Assembly (NCBI GenBank): GCA_036850595.1
Contig: CM072151.1
Span: 23,776,597 to 23,840,596, forward strand
Direction of reading: 5' to 3'
Length of the DNA stretch: 64,000 nt
Source: Rhyacichthys aspro
Taxonomy: Eukaryota > Chordata > Actinopteri > Gobiiformes > Rhyacichthyidae
A program made the translations under genes and the position numbers. The notes under the pieces are model-generated. The model made no database searches and was not told the origin of the DNA. It saw only the letters and a program-made list of their open reading frames with translations. This document shows, one piece after another, positions 56,501-64,000 of the stretch (the stretch's first letter is position 1; each line of letters opens with the position of its first letter).

Positions 56501-57164
56501 CCGTCCTTGTGCACAGCCTCGTCACCTCCCGCCTGGATTACTGTAACTCTCTTCTGTTTGGTCTCCCTCAAAAAACGCTCCATAAACTTCAACTGGTCCA
56601 GAACTCAGCCGCCCGCATCATCACACGGACCCCCTCCACCAATCATATCACACCCGTCCTGCAACAGCTCCACTGGCTCCCCATTACATACCGCATCAAC
56701 TATAAAATACTGCTCCTAACATTCAAATCCATCCACAACCTCGCCCCTCCATATCTCTCTGAGCTCCTCCACATCTCCACACCCGCCCGCTCCCTCCGCT
56801 CCTCCTCCTCTCTACAGCTCTCAGTCCCTCCTGCCCGTCTCGTCACCATGGGGAGTAGAGCCTTCAGCCGCTCTGCTCCCCAGCTCTGGAACTCTCTCCC
56901 CCCTGACCTCCGCAACACAGACTCACTCCCACACTTCATGACCAAACTCAAAACTCATCTGTTCAGACTAGCCTACTCACTCTCACCATAACTGCACTGA
57001 CCTGTTTATGTATTCTATAGTGGTTTTTAATGTTGTTCTTAATTGTTTTTGAGAGTTTTTAATGATTATATGTCCTATTGTGTTTTTATGTATGTTGTAA
57101 GGCGACCTTGAGTGTCTAGAAAGGCGCATTATAAATAAAATGTATTATTATTATTATTATTAAA
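53547..57164 (+). mobile_element. near-complete L2-like LINE
   Basis: A GC-richer 5' leader (from about 53547), one long ORF (53830-56991), and a 3' end with GGCGACCTTGAGTGTC and TATAAATAAAATG before an (ATT)n tail (57144-57162), the pattern of fish L2-type LINEs. It splits repeat R1. TAAATA is present at both junctions, which could be a short target duplication; the exact 5' edge is not sure. Confidence 0.85.
53830..56991 (+). CDS. L2-like LINE ORF2 protein (APE endonuclease and RT), intact frame
   Basis: A 1053-codon uninterrupted ORF. The chosen ATG at 53830 is the first in frame after the leader. The N-terminal 110 residues are hydrophobic then basic and vary between elements. The AP-type endonuclease spans about residues 118-335 with FGLLNIRALTNKGHL, LCLTETW, IILLGDFNIH and PFSDHSLLSF. 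The RT spans about 590-830 with FRPISNLPYISKILEK, LDLTAAFDTISHSIL (catalytic D near 684), TGVPQGSVLGPLLF and CYADDTQLYLSS (catalytic DD near 771). The C-terminal region ends SLPPDLRNTDSLPHF. It would nick target DNA and copy LINE RNA. With no stop or frameshift this is the youngest-looking element here and may encode an active enzyme. No separate ORF1 is visible. Confidence 0.92.
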   Translation: MWINYTWLVFLWFLLFLIYHPSAALFQYIATEFNIHNPHGPPAPALLQHPGVLYVPRRRCTHRGSRRNFQYDNSNSIKSFWSTSRRPQKNTGRRADLRVLARVPRSATAVSLSTTTVSFGLLNIRALTNKGHLVRDLLTDRKLDFLCLTETWQQPNDYTHLNDATPPGFVYLSQPRATGRGGGLAVIYRETWKTAPVQLDTYHSFETTACQLSGSVPTIVATVYRPPKTNKDFITDFTAFLTHLSTLSSNIILLGDFNIHMDISNNTLTKDFTSCLDSFDFQQFVNFPTHTKGHILDLICCSGITPTDCKANYLPFSDHSLLSFNVNLLLSKSKPPRTISFRKIKDIDLDNLSLHIDNLPSTDNLHSPEQLLSHYNTHLHSILNNLAPLKTRSVSFTHSAPWFTPTLRQLKAKGRQLERLYRKTGLAVHKDMYSTHILHYKDCISKAKSTHYSGLINSNQGNSKALFSLISNITKPPDTLPPHLYSSDFCNTLASFFTSKIQHIHQQLTPPSAPCSPVSIPSTSIHSFSSFSLPSVNQITTLIQKSKPSSCKLDPLPTVLVKATLPSLSPLITNIIHASLSSGTVPSPLKTAAVTPILKKPGSDHTDLNNFRPISNLPYISKILEKTVAAQLHTHLSCNNLYEQFQSGFRPLHSTETALIKITNDLLLSADSGSLSILLLLDLTAAFDTISHSILLHRLSSIGITDTALTWFHSYLSDRTQFIQLKSFTSHPVPVTTGVPQGSVLGPLLFIIYLLPLGHIFQKHNIHFHCYADDTQLYLSSKPNSILPPSSLINCLCEIKPWFTTNFLKLNSSKTELLLIGTKSTLNKITNFSIPFENSAITPSPQVKSLGVILDSTLSFTSHINNVTRSAYFHLRNIHRLRPSLTPPSTAVLVHSLVTSRLDYCNSLLFGLPQKTLHKLQLVQNSAARIITRTPSTNHITPVLQQLHWLPITYRINYKILLLTFKSIHNLAPPYLSELLHISTPARSLRSSSSLQLSVPPARLVTMGSRAFSRSAPQLWNSLPPDLRNTDSLPHFMTKLKTHLFRLAYSLSP

Positions 57165-57740
57165 TAAGTGCTTTTGAGTCGTTTCTGTCAAGGACAATAG
57201 CTAACAAACTGGTCTTGCTTTGTGCCAGAGCAATCTAAATTTTGTAACAATATGAGCCCAACTGATGTGCATTTAGCATATTAGCTTCATGTAAAACTCC
57301 TATTTTGTTATAAAGCCAAGTCGGTGGCAATAAGTAGCTTCCATGAAGCATGGGCCAGTACATAAACTACCAATAAATTACAAGTGAAGACCCTTTCTTT
57401 TTTTTTCCAAGTACAAATTTATGACAATTTTGTGCTCAGGTTCAGTTTCCCTTATGTGAACACTTTGGATGGTTAAAGAGTTAAACCTAAACTCAAATTA
57501 TTGCATTCAGTGGTTTTGTTTGGACCTTGCTGAAGCTATGTATATTGCTCTATTTTTTTCCCTTAATTTAGGGATAAGAAGATCAAACATGACAACCTTT
57601 GGAGAACAATCACATTCTAATGTCTGCAGGAAAGTGTTTGCCTCCTGTCTACCAATAAACAGCACAAAGACTTCATTACCACCATCACCACTGCTTGCTA
57701 GAAAATGTACATATTTTCTACAACTCTAGAGCACTGCCAT
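57165..57740 (+). repeat. dispersed repeat R1, copy 2 (right part)
   Basis: Resumes after the LINE with CGTTTCTGTCAAGGACAATAG and GTGCCAGAGCAATCTAAAT, and ends with a GGAGAACAATCAC...CTGCAGG block, paralleling copy 1. Confidence 0.5.
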
Positions 57741-57868
57741 GAAAAAATTAGACAAATGATGCCTAATTTAAAGCATTTGTATTACAGTCTGTATAAGTCC
57801 TGCAGCTGGAGAAGTGGTCATTACTAATTGTGCAAACCACAAACAACATGTGCAAAAATGCTATTTAT

Positions 57869-57875
<7 letters not shown>

Positions 57876-57957
<82 letters not shown>
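57876..57957. repeat. (TA)n microsatellite
   Basis: About 40 TA units. The open frame through it is only an artefact of the repeat. Confidence 0.97.
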
Positions 57958-57959
<2 letters not shown>

Positions 57960-58839
57960 GTATTTACCTGCTAAATATTATAATAAAGAATATTTAACTA
58001 AAACTTCATACTCAGGTACAGGGTTTGACATTAATACCCACCAACCCACCAAATGCAAGTGGATTTAAGCTGTGACAGATACTGCTGTCATTTGAACTAG
58101 CCACTTTGGTGGGTTGGATTTTATTGGACTATGCACTTTTATTCTAGGGTTTCCATTGCATTCAACCTGAATTTGAGAGAGCCCCCCTTTGGTGAGACAC
58201 AAAACAATTGCTTCGCTACAATAGGTGGGTTTGACTTGAGCTAACCCTGCACCGTGTTGATCAACGTGCAGTGCACATCAAACACACCTATTGTTACCAC
58301 TGAGACGCTCACACAGGAAACATAGCAGCGAAAGGGTAAGGGACATTCACAAGCATTTGTGCACAAGAGAATGCAGGACAAAGAAGAGGCTAGAGTAAAG
58401 TCAAATCTCCACCTATTTCTCTGGTGTTAGTTTCAAAAGCTCTTCCTCCTACAGATGGTATTTAAAAGCTACTATTTTTAATTGTTCTCACCTTCACAGA
58501 CTTCAATATTTGATAATAATCTTTAATAGTAATTTGATGTGGCCATGATTTGGATTACTTACTTATAATATATTGCCGTGTCCAAAAAAAAAAAAAAAGT
58601 CGGGAGGGGATGTTGTATCTTGGGTCTAATGTATGCATTGTAATGCATTGCACGGAACCCCGTTTTCCACAACGGAATATGGTCACAAATCTGATGCAAT
58701 GTATTTTGCAAATTATTTTGTTATTCTCTTTGCTCTATCCCAGTTGGGTGGAGGCGTGGATAATGCCTCTGTAATAGTATTTTGGAGAGCAACAACAACA
58801 GGAAATTACCTCACCCATCCAAAACTGGTGTGATGTGTA
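57958..58839. other. non-coding DNA, nothing recognised
   Basis: Poly(A) run near 58586-58598. No exon or repeat family recognised. Confidence 0.45.
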
Positions 58840-59700
58840 GTTGTCTGTTAAACCTGTGAGAAGTCTTGCTGCTGCGTTCTGGAGGCGACAGAGTGATTTA
58901 TGGTCCAGATCGGTCAGAAGAATGTTACAGTAGTCTAGTCAAAAGAAAATGAGAGCATGAATGGCTTCTCTGAGTCTGAAGGAGTTAAAATTTGTTTGAT
59001 TTTGGAAATAGTGCAAAGGTGGATAAAAAAGAAAAACGTGTTTTTATGTGCTTGTGGAAGGAGAGGTTGGTGTCAAAAATAAAGTTTTCGGGCGGAGTGT
59101 GTGATGTTGCAAGAAAGTGGACCAAGGTGGTTGTGAATATGGGATATGGAATGAAGAAGGTTGACCAGAAGTATTTTAAATTTTGTGCTGTTGAGTTGGA
59201 GAAAGTTCTGAGCCATCCACCTGTTCACATTGTTAAAGCAGTCTTCCACAGCAGCTAGGCTTCTAGGGTCACTTGGTCTCAGCGGAGGTATATCTGTTTG
59301 TCATCCATGTAACAGTGAAAGGACACGTTATGGCAAGCTATAATGTGTTCTAGGGGAACATATTAATAGAGAATAAAATTAGACCTAAAATAGAACCTTG
59401 CAGTACACCACAGGTAATGAGGGTGGTGGAGGAGGTGTAATTACCTATGGTGACCGCAAAGGTTCTGTCATAAAGATACAAATAAAACTGCAGTGTCTTT
59501 GATGTCAACCCAGGTTTTGACACCGTCAATTAAAATCATGTGATCAACAGTACAATAAAAGCCACACTCAAATTTAGAAGAATTAAAATTGCACTCTCAC
59601 CTCTGTCAGCAGCTAAAAGAAGGCCATTGGACACTTTGAGGAGAGCAGTTTCAGTGTTGTGTGGTGCTCTAAAACCTAAAAACTAAAATTTGTTTGCAAA
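58840..59700 (-). repeat. dispersed fish repeat (decayed)
   Basis: Contains blocks I recall as recurrent in teleost genomes (CTGTGAGAAGTCTTGCTGCT, ATAGAACCTTGCAGTACACC). Family and orientation are not certain. The continuous text of moderately GC DNA without coding frame fits an old repeat. Confidence 0.4.
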
Positions 59701-60305
59701 CAATTTTAACCCTAACCCTTTGGGAAAAAAATGGAAGGTTGAAGATGGGTCTAAAGTTATTTAAATTGGAGATATTTAACCCTCCTACACCCCTAGAGCA
59801 TTTTTGATGTTTTACGCCATATTTTTTGTTGATAACTTTGGCTGTGTTTATGCAAATGGAATAAATTTTGCCTCAGGTGTGTATTTTGGGATGAATTTTA
59901 AGATTTTTGTTGTTTTTTTGTTTTGTTTTGTTTTTGTTCTTTTTTTAATAGACTGTAAAATGAAAATAGTAACACCCTTCGTCATTTTTTTGTGCCATTG
60001 ATTTCCATTAAAAACAATGTTTTGAATACACTGCCATTGCTGTATAAATTTTATATATTTTTTTTTTTTCAAGGATTCATGATAGTGAGGAAAAGAATTT
60101 TACTTTATATTGTTTTCCACTATATGGCATCATTTTTCCCATATATGAGAGAGAGAGTTCAAAATGGGGCAATGGCTCCATTGATGGTTGTATAAATGCC
60201 TGTAGGGCCAATTGAACAAATATTCTGAACTAAAATGATTTGTGTTTTTTTTTTGTAGGGATGTCATACTGTGGTGTACGTGTGTGTTGAGAAATTAGTG
60301 TGTTT
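59701..60305. other. AT-rich non-coding DNA
   Basis: T-rich tracts near 59905-59945 and 60058-60070. Nothing else supported. Confidence 0.45.
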
Positions 60306-60493
60306 GTCTTTTTGCCTCTTTGCCTATTTTAAAAATCAGGTTCTATTCACAAAAACTGGCGTTTAAGGGGTTAATTTTAAAAACACAATAAATATTTGCT
60401 ATGTATGGTGAGAACTGAAGCTAATAATAGCTAATAATATTTCTATAGTAGTCTTCATTGGAGCATGTTTTTGTGCTCTAGGGCGACTGATGT
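60306..60493. repeat. direct duplication D, copy 1
   Basis: Blocks TATTTTAAAAATCAGGTT, AACACAATAAATATTT, GGTGAGAACTGAAGCTAATA and CTAGGGCGACTGATGT recur in the same order at 61850-62055. Copy 1 abuts the hAT-like element. Confidence 0.75.
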
Positions 60494-61700
60494 CAGAGCC
60501 GGCTCTAGCCAATTTGGTGCCCTAGGCGAGATTGGGATTTGCCGCCCCCCATCCCACCAGCCCACCACACCTGCTCAAATAAAAAAGGACCAAGACCAAT
60601 ATGCCTAATCTTAAAAATCTTAAAAGTATAATCTTCATGAGTGTATTAAAACACACCAACACACAAATGCACACAATAATACAATATTAAATAACAATAT
60701 GAAATAACTAGAAAATTTAAATAAAAGATCAAGTTCTTGTTCAGGGTTTGTGCAAATGTCCTGAGAAAATATAGAGGTGCTATGTTTAAAACAACACAAA
60801 ACAGTGCTATGTAAAATAAGTAAATTTAAAAGACAACTGGTGGTTTAACTAAAATATTTGTTTCAAAAAGTTGTGCAATTCTGCTACTTGTTCTTATTAA
60901 CAATAGCCCTGAATGTGCAAACAAGACCATGTAACAAAACAATAAACAATATAAACAATAAATAAATTAACATAAATGAAACCACTGAAACCGTTCAGGT
61001 TTTGAACAAATGTCTTAACAAAATAAAAAGGTGCCATGTTCAAAAACAATACAAAACAAAATTGTACACGTCTGGACTTCCTAGCAGCAAAAGCATCTAT
61101 GGTCTCATCAAATGATACCTGTCTAGACACCTCCCGATTTATGCTGATTAAAGCAAGTCCATTGAGGCGCTCTTAAGACATTGTAGATCTGAGGTAGGCT
61201 TTTATAAGCTTCAGTTTCGAGAAGCTCCTCTCTGCAGAAGCAACACTCACTGTCTTTAATTACAAAGTAACACCGTAACACGCAGTGGCTAGCTACGGTG
61301 TAGTTTATTTCAACTTCGCTAGCCTTGTAGCTTGTGCAAATGAAAAGTTAAACAGCAGTTTTTAATGTTAGAATAAACAACTACATTCTTACTAATGTGA
61401 CATCCATCAATTTTGGGACCGCTGCTGTGATGCGGGTCAACAATACGCCCATCCCCCGCTTCCACCGTAAACTGTGTCAGTCAGGTTCAGGCTGGCCAGG
61501 TCAATAAGTCATTAGGATTTTTTTTTTCTTTTTTCATATTAGAGTACAAAGAAGAAATAACACTATTCACTTTATTTTTAATTATTTGTTATTTATTTAA
61601 AATATATACTTATTTTATTTATTTATTTATTTATTTTTTTTGGAGGGGTGCAGCTGGGCGGCCCCTCCAGCAGATGGCCTGTGCCTAAAGCCGGCTGAGT
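60494..61700. mobile_element. hAT-like non-autonomous element
   Basis: The left end is CAGAGCCGGCTCTAGCC and the right end AGCCGGCTGAGT, inverted over the GCCGGCT core. Flanks ACTGATGT and TCTGATAT are a possible decayed 8-bp duplication. The interior (60510-61680) is AT-rich with no transposase motif; a minus-strand piece (RQVSFDETIDAFAARKSR, near 61126-61070) may be a fragment of a hAT protein. Confidence 0.5.
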
Positions 61701-61849
61701 CTGATATGACATTTATCATGTAATCTGACACTACACAAAAAAAATCTCACTTGATGTCAGTTTTTGACAATCCCGGGCCCTGATAATTCTCCACAAAAAA
61801 AAAACAAAACTAATTAGCATTTATTGTGAGGAAAATTATCAAATATTTG

Positions 61850-62055
61850 TGTTTTTTGTCTTATTTTAAAAATCAGGTTGTATAATTAGTAAATTTTAGA
61901 AACACAATAAATATTTTCTATGCATGGTGAGGACTGAAGCTAATAATAGTATCTATTGAAAAAAAATGCAATTATGAATAATTATATATTATTATGATAT
62001 TTCTATGTCACTCTTTATTGGAGTATTTTTTTGTGCACTAGGGCGACTGATGTTA
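61850..62055. repeat. direct duplication D, copy 2
   Basis: Second copy of the block at 60306-60493, with a roughly 45-bp AT-rich extra segment near 61950-61995. Confidence 0.75.
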
Positions 62056-62249
62056 GAAATTTGGTGGGGATGACATCAAGGATACACTTGGTTGTTTTCA
62101 TGTGAAATAAAACGTTAGATAAATAGGGAAGGGACACAAGTCAAAAGCAATTTAAAATGTTAGAAACTTGCAAATCTGCATCCACTATAACCACATTGTC
62201 AGGAACAGATATTTATGACCTGGTATTGTTGACTTCTTGACAAAATAAT

Positions 62250-63021
62250 CTAAAAACAAATCACAAAGTTAATTTGATGGATCATTAAAATTACAAGCAG
62301 CAGGGGAGGTGACAGACTCTAAAACCTTAAATAAAGCTCTAGGATTAAATTAAAATGACCTGATAAAATTAGGTCTGAGTAAAAGGAGTCTAGCTTTTTT
62401 AACTGCTGTCTGGTATTTCTTCATTGAGTCTTTCCAGCACTGAAGTAAAAACAGTAAGCTTGGATTTTTTTCCCCCATGCGTTTATTTCTTCTACAGATT
62501 CTTTGCAAGTCTTAGGTTGTGTCATTCAGCCAAGGCTGTACAGCTCTATTTCTTTTTTTCTCTAAAAAGGGGTCATACCATCTAAAATTGATTTACAAGT
62601 TTCATTAAAATAGGAGACCAGAAGATGAGTTAAAAACACATGAGCAGGATGGCAGACCCTGATCTAACGGTTGAGGGGATAAAACAATGTTAAATAAAAT
62701 GGCTTTGTGATCAGACACACAGATATCCTTAATGGTAATGTACCCGGACTGAGACCACTGTATGAAACTGTCCAGTGTATGGCCCTTAGAGTGAGTTGGG
62801 ACATTTATTGTTTGAGATAAACTGAAAGAGTCCACAGCCTCAATAAAAATCTTTGGTAAAGGGCTGAAAAGACATACATGAATGTTAAAATCACCTAAAA
62901 TCAAAAAGTTGTTGTGCAGGGCCATACACTGGAATAAAAGGTCAGAAGTCTTGCATAAAAAATAAAAAGTCTTGAATAAAAACACTGGTTCTAAACAGGC
63001 CATAATAAAAGAGAGATTCAC
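62250..63021 (-). pseudogene. LINE endonuclease fragment, minus strand
   Basis: The minus strand reads NNFLILGDFNIHVC (near 62912-62870), INVPTHSKGHTLDSF and ICVSDHKAILFNI (near 62725-62690), the endonuclease blocks of L2/Rex1-type LINEs. It continues toward 62250 with KKYQTAVKKARLL and ESVTSPAACNF, the linker before RT. Stops interrupt it, and neither the N-terminus nor RT is present. Confidence 0.75.
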
Positions 63022-63270
63022 AATTCAAGTAAAACTGTTGTTTAAACAAGGAATACATTTAAAACCTTTACTAAAAAAAAAGGCAATGACAATTATTGAA
63101 CTATACACAAATAGAAAAAACTATGTGGCTAGCTAGTCACTTTTGGGACTACTAGCCACATCAGCCAGCAGCGGTAGAGCAAGTCGATTACTCTACTTTT
63201 GAAAAAGGACAGATAAGTAGGTAGAAATGTACTCAAGTAAAAGTAAGAGTATCACATTAAAATTCATACT
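63022..63270. other. non-coding repeat-like DNA
   Basis: Contains TACTCAAGTAAAAGTAAGAG, a block common in fish dispersed repeats. No boundaries resolved. Confidence 0.35.
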
Positions 63271-64000
63271 TAAAGTGTAACTAAACCCTAAAACAACTTT
63301 TTTAGCTGATGATGTCTATAAATGGGGCTTTAGTAATACAATTCATAGCTTATATTCCTATACATGTAAAACACATGTAAAAACACATGAGTGCTGCCCT
63401 CCTCGGGTTAAACGCTGCCGACCGTACTTCCTGATCATGATGAGGTCATAATGTACGTTAACCACACCTTTGTAGCAGGTAACCACACCTGCGGTACAGC
63501 CCTCAGTACAAGCTCACCCCTCCAGAGGTGGTCTCTGTCAGAACTAGGTCACTGCAGCGACTGAACACGTTCACACAGAACGACACACACACGGATGAAA
63601 AAAAAGAAAAAACATTAGCAGCGTTTAGAGATAGACTCACTCATTTTTAGATCAACAGAGACACATATTTTAGGTCACGCTGCCACTTGCTCCTATCTGT
63701 TATTTTGCTCTGTTCATGTCTTAAAAAGCTTAGAAAAACAAGCTCAGTCTACCATAGTTTATGATGTGTTCATGGGCTTACACACAGCATCGTTGCAGAG
63801 TAATTGACGTCCTGTTCTTAGCTAGTTCTTAAAGTCGGAGTGATACCGTTGATTTTTATTTACGTCTCAATGATTACTGAGTAAATCAGCCGGGCATGTT
63901 AGCATTAAATGCTACAAACATGTCAGGTTTACGTTACCTTCTTTTCTCTCTTTTTTACAAAGTCTTAATGCTGTTAAATACAAGGCCACATAAATGCAGC
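63271..64000 (+). mobile_element. left end of another TTAA-type element (runs off window)
   Basis: Begins TTAAAGTGTAACTAAACCC, which I recall as a terminal sequence of a fish TTAA-target DNA transposon family. The other end is outside the window and no protein was recognised, so this is tentative. Confidence 0.3.

Noticed and set aside
53915..56719. several 80-110 codon frames on both strands within the L2-like LINE
   Set aside because: Shadows of the 1053-codon ORF.
57814..58068. open frame with a long (Y-I) repeat
   Set aside because: Produced by the (TA)n microsatellite.

Overview
This window looks like a teleost fish chromosome, probably a percomorph. It holds one recognisable host gene, the nuclear factor I/C gene (nfic, plus strand), inside AT-rich DNA packed with transposable elements of types common in fish: BEL/Pao, Harbinger, jockey-group, L1/Tx1, L2-like and RTE LINEs, tRNA-derived SINEs, MITEs and an endogenous retrovirus scrap. 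No CRISPR array, operon or other prokaryotic feature is present. All statements come from reading the sequence; no database search was run.

Layout. 1-495: end of an LTR element with a short LTR. 496-730: PIF/Harbinger transposase fragment. 775-18140: one BEL/Pao retrotransposon with matching LTRs and a 5-bp target duplication (AGCGT), broken open by nested insertions: a jockey-group LINE (5421-10213, itself carrying a SINE), an L1/Tx1-type LINE (10287-15994, itself carrying two smaller transposons), and a 499-bp MITE in the 3' LTR. 18146-20060: degraded minus-strand MADF/BESS gene, probably the second Harbinger protein, so the BEL element appears to have split a Harbinger element. 20875-21375: second copy of the MITE. 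23694-about 27580: a TTAA-flanked DNA element with a broken plus-strand gene for a P2X7 'ballast'-type domain and a minus-strand transposase-like first exon; a shorter copy with both ends is at 42652-43560.

Host gene. nfic exons are at 30407-30577, 33419-33595, 34406-34589, 37977-38051, 49785-49859, 50495-50627, 51136-51257, 51947-52063 and 52136-52293. They join in frame to 404 codons, but exon 1 and the 3' coding exons are not visible here. The first three exons total exactly 532 bp, the size of the single exon 2 usual in vertebrate NFI genes, so two additional phase-0 introns seem to cut the DNA-binding domain. The large introns carry a solo LTR, an RTE fragment, MITEs, an antisense retroviral integrase remnant and perfect hairpins.

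53547-57164 is a nearly complete L2-like LINE with an uninterrupted 1053-codon ORF. 57.2-64 kb is intron or intergenic DNA with further repeats: a hAT-like element flanked by a direct duplication, a minus-strand LINE endonuclease fragment, and the left end of another TTAA-type element at the window edge.

The strongest leads are the split nfic exon 2, the P2X7-ballast gene inside a TTAA-type transposon, the MITE family with 9-bp target duplications, a 382-bp copied segment bounded by a 35-bp direct repeat, and a perfect 29-bp hairpin 130 bp before an nfic exon.
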